From Enterococcus malodoratus ATCC 43197 (lineage in GTDB: Bacteria > Bacillota > Bacilli > Lactobacillales > Enterococcaceae): a DNA stretch of 64,000 nucleotides. The stretch is from contig NZ_KE136483.1 of assembly GCF_000407185.1 (NCBI RefSeq), forward strand, positions 806,001-870,000, read 5' to 3'. Every line of letters starts with the position of its first letter. Position 1 is the first letter of the stretch. Positions 46,416 to 55,257 of the stretch are shown piece by piece. A program made the translations under genes and the position numbers. Below the pieces are notes generated by a model, which made no database searches, was not told the origin of the DNA, and was given only the letters and a program-made list of their open reading frames with translations.

Positions 46416-46661
46416 ATGCAAGATTTAACTAACCTTGTGTTGACGATTGTTACCCCTTTGGTGACAAAGCCTGATGAAGTGAAGTTAGAGATTGAGGAGT
46501 CTAAAGATTTCTTCGAGTACAACTTAACGGTTGCTCCTGAAGATATCGGCAGAATCATCGGAAAACAAGGCCGGGTAGCGAAAGCGATCCGCACGATCGT
46601 GTATAGTGTTCGGACAAATGGACCGAAAAAAGTTCGTCTTAACATCGTGGATGGTAAATAA
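46416..46661 (+). CDS. khpA: KH-domain RNA-binding protein KhpA
   Basis: An 81-residue single KH-domain protein with the GxxG loop in IGRIIGKQGRVAKAIRTI. KhpA pairs with KhpB (EloR/Jag) and influences cell division and elongation in streptococci and enterococci. It follows rpsP as in most Lactobacillales, then a terminator. Confidence 0.95.
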   Translation: MQDLTNLVLTIVTPLVTKPDEVKLEIEESKDFFEYNLTVAPEDIGRIIGKQGRVAKAIRTIVYSVRTNGPKKVRLNIVDGK

Positions 46662-46667
46662 AGTGAG

Positions 46668-46700
46668 AACACTCGAGTCGGTTTGATTCGAGTGTTTTTT
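46668..46700 (+). terminator. Terminator after khpA
   Basis: Stem AACACTCGA/TCGAGTGTT plus six T. Confidence 0.85.
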
Positions 46701-46740
46701 CGTTAAAAATACGGTAAACTGAAGGTGGAGGTGTTCCATC

Positions 46741-47580
46741 ATGAAAAAATATTTGTTGTTGTTTAGCGTGTTGTTTGTCCTTTCAGCCTGTAACTCTGGA
46801 AATAATGATTCAAAAGATAGCACTACGAAATCGACAGCGGCCGCAACTGAGAAAACCAGCACGTCAACGTCGAAAAAAAATAGCTCAACTAGTCGTTCAA
46901 GTACAAATTCGGATACTGCATCAAACTCTAAGACACAAACAAGTTCATCAAAAACAAATTCATCCCACGGCAATCATGCAATGTCGGCAATGGAGGAATT
47001 GCAAGCCAACTATCCAAACGATAAGTTTCCGGATCCGGCCACTATCAGTGGAGGAAAACAAATTGGGATCAAGGCTTCTGAAGAACAGGGAACATTGACG
47101 GTCAATTACTATGTGGTAAACGAAGATACACCGTTCAATGACCCAGCTTTAGATGGTCAAACTTCTGTTGCACAATTTCAACGGAAGTCTTTTGATTCAA
47201 AAGAAACCGCTCAGAATGAAGTTGGGCAAACCTATGACCCGAATGGGCAGCAGGTGGATCTAGGACATTCGATCACTGGCTATCGCAATGCCGGTGCGGG
47301 TTCAAGTTTCATCACATGGAAAGAAGGCAACTGGAGTCTGGCTGTGCGAGCAAACAATCTTGAGCAAGAAGATCCCGTTCCATTAGCGAAACAAACGGTT
47401 GAATACCTAGAAGGAGCGTTCTTGCCGGTCCCTCATGATGCTGGACAAATTTCTTTACGAGTAGCACCTGGGGATTATCAATCAAATAGTGTGGTTTGGC
47501 AGAACAATCAAACCGTTTATACAATTATGAATGCCGATTCAATGAGCAGTTTAAAAATGGCTGTTTCAATGGCAAAATAG
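46741..47580 (+). CDS. Surface lipoprotein of unknown function
   Basis: A 279-residue lipoprotein: signal peptide with lipobox LSAC (Cys17), a low-complexity Ser/Thr/Lys linker (about 20-80) that would span the cell wall, then a globular domain of about 195 residues with no motif I recognise. It lies between khpA and rimM, which are often close, and is separated from rimM by 23 bases, so rimM-trmD may be read from its promoter. The Ser/Thr stretch produces a long shadow frame on the other strand. Confidence 0.85.
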   Translation: MKKYLLLFSVLFVLSACNSGNNDSKDSTTKSTAAATEKTSTSTSKKNSSTSRSSTNSDTASNSKTQTSSSKTNSSHGNHAMSAMEELQANYPNDKFPDPATISGGKQIGIKASEEQGTLTVNYYVVNEDTPFNDPALDGQTSVAQFQRKSFDSKETAQNEVGQTYDPNGQQVDLGHSITGYRNAGAGSSFITWKEGNWSLAVRANNLEQEDPVPLAKQTVEYLEGAFLPVPHDAGQISLRVAPGDYQSNSVVWQNNQTVYTIMNADSMSSLKMAVSMAK

Positions 47581-47603
47581 CTTAAGCAGAAAGAGGAAAA
47601 TAC

Positions 47604-48128
47604 GTGACGAATTATTATAAAGTCGGAAAGATCGTTAATACCCACGGAATTCGCGGGGAAGTTCGTGTCATTTCAAGTACTGATTTCACTGAAGAACGTT
47701 ATCGAGTTGGAGAGCAGCTTTTCTTATTTCGTGAGAATCAAGAGACGCTGCCTTTGACGATCGCAAGTTACCGCAGACATAAAAATTTTGATTTGTTGAG
47801 CTTTGAAGGTTATCCGAATATTAATCAGGTTGAGCCTTTTCGCGATGGCATCCTGAAGATTTCGGAAAAACAAATGGGTGAATTAGATGAGCACGAGTAT
47901 TATTACCATGAGATCATCGGTTTGACAGTTGTTGATGAAGACGATAAAGAAATAGGGAAAATCACCGAGATTTTATCTCCGGGAGCTAATGATGTCTGGG
48001 TCGTGAAACGCAAAGGTCAAAAGGATGCGTTGATTCCTTACATCGAATCTGTCGTTAAGGATATCGATTTAACAGAAGGTATCGTTCATGTTGAAATTCC
48101 GGAAGGGTTGTTGGACGATGCGAATTGA
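47604..48128 (+). CDS. rimM: 16S rRNA processing protein RimM
   Basis: RimM (174 residues) assists maturation of the 30S head. The N-terminal [17 protein letters not shown] and the PRC-barrel part ([12 protein letters not shown], ending [12 protein letters not shown]) are typical. The start is GTG 47604 with AGAGGAAA upstream. It overlaps trmD by 11 bases. Confidence 0.95.
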   Translation: MTNYYKVGKIVNTHGIRGEVRVISSTDFTEERYRVGEQLFLFRENQETLPLTIASYRRHKNFDLLSFEGYPNINQVEPFRDGILKISEKQMGELDEHEYYYHEIIGLTVVDEDDKEIGKITEILSPGANDVWVVKRKGQKDALIPYIESVVKDIDLTEGIVHVEIPEGLLDDAN

Positions 48129-48855
48129 TGTATTGACGCTTTTTCCTAGAATGATCGAGGAGCCCTTAGGTGAATCGATTATCGGAAAAGCCGTTGAGAA
48201 GGATTTACTGGAAATCAATCTCCATGATTTTCGCCAATACTCTGATAATAAGCATAAACAAGTGGATGATTATCCTTATGGCGGTGGGGCAGGGATGCTG
48301 CTGAAAGTTCAGCCGATCTACGATAATCTGAAGGCCATCGAAGCAGAAACCAATGATCAAAAAAAACGCGTAATCCTGCTTGATCCAGCGGGGAAACCTT
48401 TCAATCAAAAGATGGCGGAAGAATTCTCGCAAGAAGAACAGCTAGTCTTCATCTGCGGACATTACGAGGGCTACGATGAACGAATTCGTTCATTAGTGAC
48501 GGATGAAGTATCCCTAGGTGATTATGTCTTGACTGGCGGAGAACTTGGCGCGATGGTCATGATTGATGCGACGGTTCGTCTATTGCCAGATGTATTAGGA
48601 AACCAAACATCAGCTAAAACCGATTCCCATTCTACGGGATTGTTGGAACATCCGCAGTACACAAGACCCGCAGAATTTGAGGGGATGGGTGTACCGGAGG
48701 TTTTGATGAACGGCAATCACCGTTTGATCGAAGAATGGCAATTGAAGGAATCTTTACGACGGACATATTTACGTCGACCGGATATGCTGGAAAAATTGGA
48801 TCTGACACCAGAAATGGAAAAATTTCTAGCGGAGATCAAACAAGAAGAAAAATAA
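48118..48855 (+). CDS. trmD: tRNA (guanine-N1)-methyltransferase TrmD
   Basis: A 245-residue SPOUT enzyme that methylates G37 of tRNAs to prevent frameshifting. [12 protein letters not shown] opens it; [25 protein letters not shown] and [12 protein letters not shown] form the knotted SAM site. ATG 48118 inside the end of rimM is the conserved start; ten upstream codons in the open frame are not conserved. A weak terminator follows at about 48862-48893. Confidence 0.96.
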   Translation: MRIDVLTLFPRMIEEPLGESIIGKAVEKDLLEINLHDFRQYSDNKHKQVDDYPYGGGAGMLLKVQPIYDNLKAIEAETNDQKKRVILLDPAGKPFNQKMAEEFSQEEQLVFICGHYEGYDERIRSLVTDEVSLGDYVLTGGELGAMVMIDATVRLLPDVLGNQTSAKTDSHSTGLLEHPQYTRPAEFEGMGVPEVLMNGNHRLIEEWQLKESLRRTYLRRPDMLEKLDLTPEMEKFLAEIKQEEK

Positions 48856-48861
48856 ACTGTA

Positions 48862-48893
48862 GGAGGTCCTTAACTGGGGCTTCCTTTTTTTTG
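48862..48893 (+). terminator. Terminator after trmD
   Basis: AGGAGGTCC pairs with GGGGCTTCCT using G-U pairs, then eight T. Confidence 0.65.
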
Positions 48894-49030
48894 TGGCTTC
48901 AACAAGGTAGTGTTTTTACTAAGAAAAGGAGTATGTTACGCTACGTAACCTGGCTGCTACAAAGTGTTTCTTCCCTAGATCATGGAATTAATTGTATGAT
49001 GGAATCAGAAAACGAGACGGAGGAAAGAAG

Positions 49031-49606
49031 ATGCTTAGTGGAGAAAAAATTCGAAAATTGAGAGCCGAACAAAATTTATCGCAAAAAGCACTGGCTGAGA
49101 AATTAGCGGTATCGCGACAGGCCATCGCAAAATGGGAAACCAATCGTGGTATTCCAGATATTGAAAATTTAAAAAGCCTCGCACAGCTTTTTAACGTGAG
49201 CATTGATTATTTAGTTAGCGAGGAAGAACCCGCTGCGAATCATGTGATGAAGCAACCAATTGATTTAGAAAACTATCCAATGCCAAAGGGAAATGCCTTA
49301 CGAGAAGATCAGGTAGTTTTAGAAAATTATCCGAATGCTCAATCTATTCGTGAATTATATCGCCAAAAGAAGCTGACGAAGAAGGAAAAAGTTGTCGATT
49401 TCTTGTTGCTTCCGGGAATACATGAAGTAGAAGATCATTGGCGCGATGCGACTAAATACTATTTAGTGAAAGAAAGCGGCAGCAGTTACTTGGTGAATGT
49501 TACAAAAACGGAACTCCTTACGCGCAAGTTAGACATGGATGTTAGTGAGGAGTCATTTGATTTGGCCGCTGATAAATTTATCAAGACTCGCCGCAAGTTA
49601 AAATAA
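49031..49606 (+). CDS. XRE family transcriptional regulator
   Basis: A 191-residue protein with a Cro/CI-type helix-turn-helix at about 1-60 (IRKLRAEQNLSQKALAEKLA, SRQAIAKWE) and a 120-residue C-terminal domain of unknown role containing two copies of ENYP. ATG 49031 follows GGAGG; an in-frame start 39 bases upstream lacks an SD. Monocistronic, between trmD and rplS; targets unknown. Confidence 0.85.
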   Translation: MLSGEKIRKLRAEQNLSQKALAEKLAVSRQAIAKWETNRGIPDIENLKSLAQLFNVSIDYLVSEEEPAANHVMKQPIDLENYPMPKGNALREDQVVLENYPNAQSIRELYRQKKLTKKEKVVDFLLLPGIHEVEDHWRDATKYYLVKESGSSYLVNVTKTELLTRKLDMDVSEESFDLAADKFIKTRRKLK

Positions 49607-49630
49607 GCCGTTTCTGACAAGAATTTTATC

Positions 49631-49736
49631 TTTACAGATAGTTCTTCCTCTGTTAGAATATTCAGGTGAGTGTAAAGCTCATCTATTATACGATATTCCG
49701 CTGGGACAGCCGTCCTAAGAATGTTTGGAATAAGGA
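49631..49736 (+). promoter_or_regulatory. rplS promoter and structured leader
   Basis: Promoter TTTACA (49631-49636), 17 bp, TAGAAT (49654-49659) with TGT (extended -10), very like the rpsP promoter. The leader of about 80 bases holds GTGAG...GCTCA(T) and ATTCC...GGAAT pairings. Firmicutes carry a known L19 leader RNA motif at this place; identity is inferred from position and pairing. Confidence 0.6.
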
Positions 49737-49747
49737 GAATGATAAAA

Positions 49748-50095
49748 ATGAATCCATTGATTCAAGAACTAACTCAAGAACAATTACGTACTGACATCCC
49801 AGCATTCCGCCCTGGGGACACTGTTCGCGTTCACGCGAAAGTTGTCGAAGGAACTCGCGAACGTATTCAGTTATTCGAAGGCGTTGTAATCAAACGTCGT
49901 GGAGCTGGTATCAGCGAAACTTACACTGTACGTAAAATCTCTAATGGTGTTGGTGTGGAACGTACTTATCCACTACACACTCCACGTGTTGCGAAAATCG
50001 AAGTAGTCCGTTACGGTAAAGTGCGTCGTGCAAAACTTTACTACCTACGTGCATTACACGGAAAAGCAGCTCGTATCAAAGAAATCAGAAGATAA
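49748..50095 (+). CDS. rplS: 50S ribosomal protein L19
   Basis: L19 (115 residues) lies at the subunit interface. The start [14 protein letters not shown] and the blocks [28 protein letters not shown] and [19 protein letters not shown] are as in enterococcal L19. Nine extra codons in the open frame are dismissed; AAGGAG serves ATG 49748. Directly after it begins mobile-element DNA, so its 3' end or terminator is the probable integration site. Confidence 0.97.
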   Translation: MNPLIQELTQEQLRTDIPAFRPGDTVRVHAKVVEGTRERIQLFEGVVIKRRGAGISETYTVRKISNGVGVERTYPLHTPRVAKIEVVRYGKVRRAKLYYLRALHGKAARIKEIRR

Positions 50096-50132
50096 ACACG
50101 GAAAACTTCCTTGGAAATCTGAAATCTGTGAA

Positions 50133-50162
50133 AAGTCCTTGTATATCAAGGGCTTTTTCTTT
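50133..50162 (+). terminator. Terminator after rplS
   Basis: Stem AAGTCCTTG/CAAGGGCTT (50133-50141, 50147-50155; one G-U) followed by T residues. Confidence 0.8.
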
Positions 50163-50465
50163 TTTCTCTATCACAGTTTTAAGCCATTTTTGGCTGTTTT
50201 GGTTCATTTTTCACCCATATTCCCCTAAATTGTCCTAGATTGTCCGACATTGACTATCAGTGTCGTCAAAATAGGGCAAAATTTAGTAGTCAGCTTGACG
50301 ACAAATATAATACGAAAAATACCAAAACATTTACCGAATTTAGCAACTTTTGAACCCAAGTTTCTCAAAGGGTCAGCTACTAGCAAAAAAGACAAAACAT
50401 GTACTTTTCTACTAAAAAGTTGATGTGATAGGCTTCTATCTAAATAATTATTAGGAGTTTTTATC
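50163..50465. other. Non-coding stretch at the left end of the element, with nested dyads
   Basis: About 300 bases without a gene. ATTGTCC is repeated directly at 50229 and 50239 (10 bp apart). Next to it, CGACATTGA-CTA-TCAGTGTCG (50245-50265) is a dyad with one mismatch, and GTCGTCAA (50262-50269) pairs perfectly with TTGACGAC (50295-50302). Such clusters occur where integrase arm sites or regulators bind; here that is inference. Confidence 0.45.
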
Positions 50466-51128
50466 GTGAAGCAAAATGATGGACGTATCATTTGGAAAAA
50501 TCAAAGTGATTTAAAACTGATTTTAACAATTAATGAATTCATCGAAAAACATGGAATTAAATCTAGTCGTCAATACCAGAAGAAACTATCAGAAAATCCA
50601 AATTCGGCACCAAGTATGTGGTTTATTAATAAAAAATATGGATCATGGGAGAATTTGTTGATTAGTATAGGACGAGAAAATACTGGTTATGGGAAATGGG
50701 CTAGAATGTCAGAACAAGAATTATTGGAAATAGTAGAATCCTTTATTAAGTGTGAGAAGATAATCTCCCAACGAATGTACGAACAAAAATCGGTAGGGAA
50801 GGATATCCCTTCACTTAGTACTGTTAAAAAGAGACTAGGAGATATACGTCCACTTTTTAAAGAAAAAAATGATAGTCCTCGATTTACTGATTTCGAACTG
50901 ATGTTAGAATTAAAAAATGAAATAATCCGATTAAAACTACAGGATGATTTATCAATGACGAAATTTCGGAAACTCGTTCAATCACCGAGGCTGCCGTCAG
51001 TTGATACAATAATGAAAAGAACAAATAAAAATTGGGAGGAATTAATGGCAGAGATAGGGTTTGATTATCGAAGAATCAAAATCTATAAACAGAGAAACAA
51101 CTTATCTAAAACAAAGAAAACTAAATAG
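50466..51128 (+). CDS. Protein of three tandem DNA-binding-like repeats
   Basis: A 220-residue basic protein with no signal or membrane segment. Three repeats of about 50-57 residues are visible (13-69, 82-131, 142-198). Each has a helix-rich lead and ends in a block with the pattern PSxxTIxKRxGxWxxLxxxIG: APSMWFINKKYGSWENLL, IPSLSTVKKRLGDIRPLF, LPSVDTIMKRTNKNWEEL. This resembles homing-endonuclease-associated repeats, which bind DNA, but no nuclease domain is present. GTG 50466 follows TAGGAG. It may be a regulator or a structural DNA-binding protein of the element. Confidence 0.65.
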   Translation: MKQNDGRIIWKNQSDLKLILTINEFIEKHGIKSSRQYQKKLSENPNSAPSMWFINKKYGSWENLLISIGRENTGYGKWARMSEQELLEIVESFIKCEKIISQRMYEQKSVGKDIPSLSTVKKRLGDIRPLFKEKNDSPRFTDFELMLELKNEIIRLKLQDDLSMTKFRKLVQSPRLPSVDTIMKRTNKNWEELMAEIGFDYRRIKIYKQRNNLSKTKKTK

Positions 51129-51207
51129 TAGCACTCTAAATCAGACGTTCAAAACTAAAAATTTGAACGTCTTTTTTATTACCCAAAAACGAAAGGAGAT
51201 TTATTTT

Positions 51208-54200
51208 ATGAAAAAGCCAAGATTTAAGAATTGGCGCTTGTTTGCGGCGTTAGCTTTATTAGGTCAAACACTTGGGGGATCAATTAGTCCAATGATTGCT
51301 TTTGCCGAGAAAATCACCCATCCACAAACGGTGACGGTTGAACTGGATTTAGCACATCAATATGCTGTTGAAGGCACTTTTAGTGACGGCCGTCCTATGT
51401 CAGAAGTCACCGTTCCGCACTATGCTGTCTACAATGGTGTGAAACAAGATATTTTCTGTATTGAGCCAGGGGTGCCGATTTACAATGAGTACACTCCTGG
51501 ATATGAGAAGAATCCATTACCATCTATGCCGGAAAAAGCAAAACTAGTTTCTGTATTGTGGAAGAATGCCGGCACGGATGTGGATACCCATATTGTGGCT
51601 CAGAAGATGATCTGGCAAGAAGTCAATGGCTACACGCTTCACTCCATCAAACGTTCCGATGGCAGTGCCGTAAATATCGCCGCCATTGAAGCAAAAATTA
51701 ATCAAGCAATCGCCGACTATCAGAAGAAACCAAGCTTCCATAACTCCACGGTGAAAACTGTGTTAGGTCAATCGGCAACTGTGACCGATACGAATGGCTT
51801 GAATTTATCGGAGTTTGATGAGGTTGTCGAAAATACCGCCAACATTGATTATCGGGTGAATGGCAATCAATTAGTGATTACCCCAAATGCCAATTCAAAA
51901 GAGAGCGGTGTGTTAACGCTAAAGAAATCCGCCGGTACCGGAACGCCTGTGGCTTACAAAAAAGCGGGCCAACAGACCTTGATGGCGGGGGCGATTGATA
52001 AGCCCAATACCTACACAATCAAAATTGATGTGGAAACAGAAGGTTCTTTAAAAATCAAGAAAGTTGATAAGGAATCTGGCGACGTGGTACCGGGAACGGT
52101 TTTCCATTTGAATTTTGGAAAAGCTTTACCGGAAAAAGATGTCACAACGGATAAAGACGGAGTAGCGACATTGGATGGGATTCCCCATGGCACGAAAGTA
52201 ACCATTACTGAAAAATCGGTACCGGCTCTTTATACGATTGATCCCACTCCCATGACCGCAATGATTAAAGCTGGTGAGACCATTTCTGTGACTTCAAAAA
52301 ATACTCGGGTAAAAGGACAAATTATTCTGGATAAAACAGGAGCTGAATCAGGCGCAAATCTTTGGAATGGAAATTATTCCTTAGCTGGAAACACCTTTTC
52401 CATTCGTAAAGATAGCCCAACTGGTGAAATCGTTAAAGAAATCACGACTGACGAAAAAGGTCATGCAGAAACACCAAAAGAGATCGCCAATGCGTTGGAA
52501 TTAGGAACGTATTATGTGACCGAAACCAAAGCGAGTAATGGCTTCGTGAATACCTTTAAACCCGTGAAAGTCGAGTTGAAATACGCCAACCAAACCGTGG
52601 CACTGGTTACTAGAAATGTAAAAGGTCAAAACCAAGAAATCACTGGCGAAACCACTTTGACAAAAGAAGACAAAGAGACTGGTGAGACAACACAAGGAAA
52701 AGCCGAATTTACTGGTGCGGAATACACCTTGTTTGCTGCTGAGGATGAAAAAGCTGTCAAATGGGATGATGCTTTTAAGCCAGAATTAGTGAAGGGGACT
52801 AAAGCTTCTGATGAAACGGTGACTTTAGCTTTAGACGAAAAGAATCAAGTGGCCGTGAAGCATTTAGCCATCAATGAGTATTACTGGCAAGAAACCAAAG
52901 CACCAGAAGGCTATACCTTGGATGAAACAAAATATCCTGTTTCCATCAAAAAAGTTGATGATGACGAAAAAAATGCTGTAATTACTCAGGATGTTACAGC
53001 GAAAGAACAAGTAATTCGTTTCGGGTTTGATTTCTTCAAATTTGCCGGATCGGCGACGGGAACTGCCGAAACTGGGTTCAATGACTTAACTTTTAAAGTG
53101 ACGCCGTTAGAAGGAACCAATGAAATTACCGGTGCTAAAGATGAGGCCACCACAGCTCCCAATGAACAACTGGGGTTCGATGGTTATGGAAAATTTGAAA
53201 ATCTGCCTTATGGGGATTATTTGCTAGAGGAAGTAGAAGCACCAGAAGGATTCCAAAAGATTACACCACTAGAAATTCGTTCTACTTTCAAGGAAAACAA
53301 AGAAGACTATGCTAAGAGCGAATATGTCTTTACCATTACCGAAAAAGGACAAAAGCAGCCGATTAAAACAGTGAAAGTACCTTATGAGAAGCTAACCAAT
53401 ACGAAATTCTCTGTTAGTCTGAATCGCTTGATGCTCTATGATTTGCCAGCGGAAGAAGACAGCTTAACTTCCCTTGCGACTTGGAAAGACGGAAACAAAG
53501 AATTAACTAGCATGGAATCTACTGAATTACTCGATAAATTGAGTTATAACTTGCATGAAATCAAAGACGACTGGTATGTGGTAGCTCAAGCAATTGATGT
53601 GGAAGCCACAAAAGTTACCCAAGAAAAAGATGAACAAGCGAAACCAGTCGTGATTGCGGAAACAACCGCAACAATGGCGAACAAAGAGGAAACGGGAACC
53701 TGGGAAATTCTGCATGAATTAACGGCTGAACAAGTCTTAGATAAAACGATTGTCTTGTTCAATTATGTGTATGAAAACAAGGAAGCCTATGAAGCAGGCG
53801 ATGAACCAATCGCAAAAGATGCTAGCTTGAACAATCAAGCGCAAACTGTCAAGAGTGAGATTGAACGGCATGTTTCTATTCAAACAAAAGCCCATCTAGA
53901 GGACGGTTCTCAGACGTTCACTCATGGTGATGTGGTAGATATGTTTGATGATGTTTCCATTACCCATGAGGTACTGGATGGCTCAAAAGAAGCTTTCGAA
54001 ACTATTCTCTATGCGTTATTACCAGATGGTACGAACAAAGAAATTTGGAAATCTGGCAAGATTGAGTATGAAGTCAACGACAAAGAATTCACCAAAACCG
54101 TGCTTGCAGAAAAAGTCGATACCAGCAACTATCCAGAAGGAACTAAATTTACTTTTGCGGAAATCAATTATGATAAAGATGGAACCATCAATGGAAAACA

Positions 54201-54435
54201 CAATGAAGATTTGAAAGAAAAATCCCAAACTTTAACGCCAAAAGAAGCTCCGACAACATCTAGTACACCAGAACAGCCAGAAACACCAACTGTTTCAAGT
54301 GACACTCCGGAATCTAGTCCCACAGTGAAGACGTTCCCTCAAACGGGTGAAGAGCATTCCAACGTGCTACTATTCATTGGCTTTACCTTGATCTTTGCGA
54401 CGGCTGGGTATTATTTCTGGAATCGCCGGAACTAA
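51208..54435 (+). CDS. LPXTG-type thioester/SpaA/VaFE surface adhesin
   Basis: A 1075-residue cell-wall protein. Signal peptide 1-33 (cleavage after AFA). A TQXA thioester domain follows, with Cys84 (DIFCIEPG) and Gln132 (VAQKMIWQ), which can form an internal thioester for covalent attachment to host surfaces. SpaA/Cna_B-like domains lie at about 274-360, 370-470, 475-595 and 602-740, with glutamates in YYVTETKA and YYWQETKAPEGYT-type strands; then two VaFE-type repeats (about 745-1010), a Pro/Thr-rich spacer and sortase signal FPQTG (1043-1047), a helix and RRN. GAAAGGAGAT fixes ATG 51208. No pilin-specific sortase adjoins, so the housekeeping sortase probably anchors it. Confidence 0.9.
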   Translation: MKKPRFKNWRLFAALALLGQTLGGSISPMIAFAEKITHPQTVTVELDLAHQYAVEGTFSDGRPMSEVTVPHYAVYNGVKQDIFCIEPGVPIYNEYTPGYEKNPLPSMPEKAKLVSVLWKNAGTDVDTHIVAQKMIWQEVNGYTLHSIKRSDGSAVNIAAIEAKINQAIADYQKKPSFHNSTVKTVLGQSATVTDTNGLNLSEFDEVVENTANIDYRVNGNQLVITPNANSKESGVLTLKKSAGTGTPVAYKKAGQQTLMAGAIDKPNTYTIKIDVETEGSLKIKKVDKESGDVVPGTVFHLNFGKALPEKDVTTDKDGVATLDGIPHGTKVTITEKSVPALYTIDPTPMTAMIKAGETISVTSKNTRVKGQIILDKTGAESGANLWNGNYSLAGNTFSIRKDSPTGEIVKEITTDEKGHAETPKEIANALELGTYYVTETKASNGFVNTFKPVKVELKYANQTVALVTRNVKGQNQEITGETTLTKEDKETGETTQGKAEFTGAEYTLFAAEDEKAVKWDDAFKPELVKGTKASDETVTLALDEKNQVAVKHLAINEYYWQETKAPEGYTLDETKYPVSIKKVDDDEKNAVITQDVTAKEQVIRFGFDFFKFAGSATGTAETGFNDLTFKVTPLEGTNEITGAKDEATTAPNEQLGFDGYGKFENLPYGDYLLEEVEAPEGFQKITPLEIRSTFKENKEDYAKSEYVFTITEKGQKQPIKTVKVPYEKLTNTKFSVSLNRLMLYDLPAEEDSLTSLATWKDGNKELTSMESTELLDKLSYNLHEIKDDWYVVAQAIDVEATKVTQEKDEQAKPVVIAETTATMANKEETGTWEILHELTAEQVLDKTIVLFNYVYENKEAYEAGDEPIAKDASLNNQAQTVKSEIERHVSIQTKAHLEDGSQTFTHGDVVDMFDDVSITHEVLDGSKEAFETILYALLPDGTNKEIWKSGKIEYEVNDKEFTKTVLAEKVDTSNYPEGTKFTFAEINYDKDGTINGKHNEDLKEKSQTLTPKEAPTTSSTPEQPETPTVSSDTPESSPTVKTFPQTGEEHSNVLLFIGFTLIFATAGYYFWNRRN

Positions 54436-54474
54436 GGTGATGAGATGAAACAAGTAAATCCTAAGAACCAACGT

Positions 54475-54512
54475 GCGCGACCGCCTCCTAAAAAAGTAGT
54501 CGCGCTATTTTT
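54475..54512 (+). terminator. Terminator after the adhesin gene
   Basis: Stem GCGCGAC/GTCGCGC (54475-54481, 54499-54505) with a 17-base loop, then TATTTTT. Confidence 0.7.
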
Positions 54513-54547
54513 GTATCCAAAACTAACAATGAAAAGAGGAAAAGAAG

Positions 54548-54862
54548 ATGGAATTGAAATTTGTTGTGCCAGATATGGCCGAAACCTTTGGAAAGATAAG
54601 CTATGCCGGCGAAGGCGAAGTTTTAACAGAAGGATATGGGCGGAATACTACAGTAATTGGTCGTGGTTATCATTTGTATTCCAGTAAACAACGGGCAGAT
54701 GATATTGAAGTGGTGGTAGCTGCGGAAGCTGGTGAAAAGGATTTTGATCAAGACCAACCACTAAAAGCCGTGAATCCTCACTTAGTTGCCAAAGGGTATG
54801 AGATTGAGAACCGTGGTTTTACGGATTATGTGTTGTATGTCGATGATTTAGTGAAAGCATAG
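54548..54862 (+). CDS. YdcP family conjugation protein (Tn916 Orf23-like)
   Basis: A 104-residue DUF961/YdcP protein: MELKFVVPDM-type start, LYSSKQRADDIEVVV, AAEAGEKDF and a final RGFTDYVLYVDDLVKA, closely following Tn916 Orf23. These small proteins are the first genes of the transfer module in Tn916 and ICEBs1; their role is not settled. AGAGGAAAAGAAG precedes the ATG. Confidence 0.88.
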   Translation: MELKFVVPDMAETFGKISYAGEGEVLTEGYGRNTTVIGRGYHLYSSKQRADDIEVVVAAEAGEKDFDQDQPLKAVNPHLVAKGYEIENRGFTDYVLYVDDLVKA

Positions 54863-54873
54863 GAGGAAAAAAG

Positions 54874-55248
54874 ATGAGATTAACAGAAGGTATTGTCGTA
54901 GATTCAGGATTAACGTTTGGCAAGTTGCGTTTTTCCGCATTACGCCGGGAAGTACGGAAACAAAATGAAGATGGAACGGTTAGTAACGAGGTGAAAGAAC
55001 GGACCTATAATTTGAAATCCTCAGCACAAGGCCGAATGATTCAAGTTAGTATCCCGGCCAATGTGCCCTTGCGCGAGTTTGCCTATGATGCCGAAGTCGA
55101 ATTGGTCAATCCGATTGTGGATACCGTCGCCAATTATGTTTTCCGAGAAGGAACTACCGTCAATTGGTTCATCAAAGCGGATGATTTGGTGCTAAAACGC
55201 CCGCAAAATCAAGGAAATCCTAACAATCAAAATGAAGGGAAGAAATAG
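54874..55248 (+). CDS. YdcP family conjugation protein (Tn916 Orf22-like)
   Basis: A 124-residue second YdcP/DUF961 protein: LTFGKLRFSALRREVRKQNE, NLKSSAQGRMIQVSIPA and WFIKADDLVLKR match the Tn916 Orf22 layout. A Q/N/K-rich tail ends it. It starts 11 bases after the Orf23-like stop with AGGAGG, so both are one transcript. Confidence 0.88.
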   Translation: MRLTEGIVVDSGLTFGKLRFSALRREVRKQNEDGTVSNEVKERTYNLKSSAQGRMIQVSIPANVPLREFAYDAEVELVNPIVDTVANYVFREGTTVNWFIKADDLVLKRPQNQGNPNNQNEGKK

Positions 55249-55257
55249 GTGAGAACG

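Noticed and set aside
46524-46973. 149-codon minus-strand frame opposite khpA and the lipoprotein gene
   Set aside because: Its valine/phenylalanine-rich composition mirrors the Ser/Thr/Lys linker of the lipoprotein; no SD and it crosses a terminator.
50096-50130. A complete attL core at the end of rplS
   Set aside because: The matching right-end copy is outside the window, so no direct repeat can be shown and no att coordinates are claimed.
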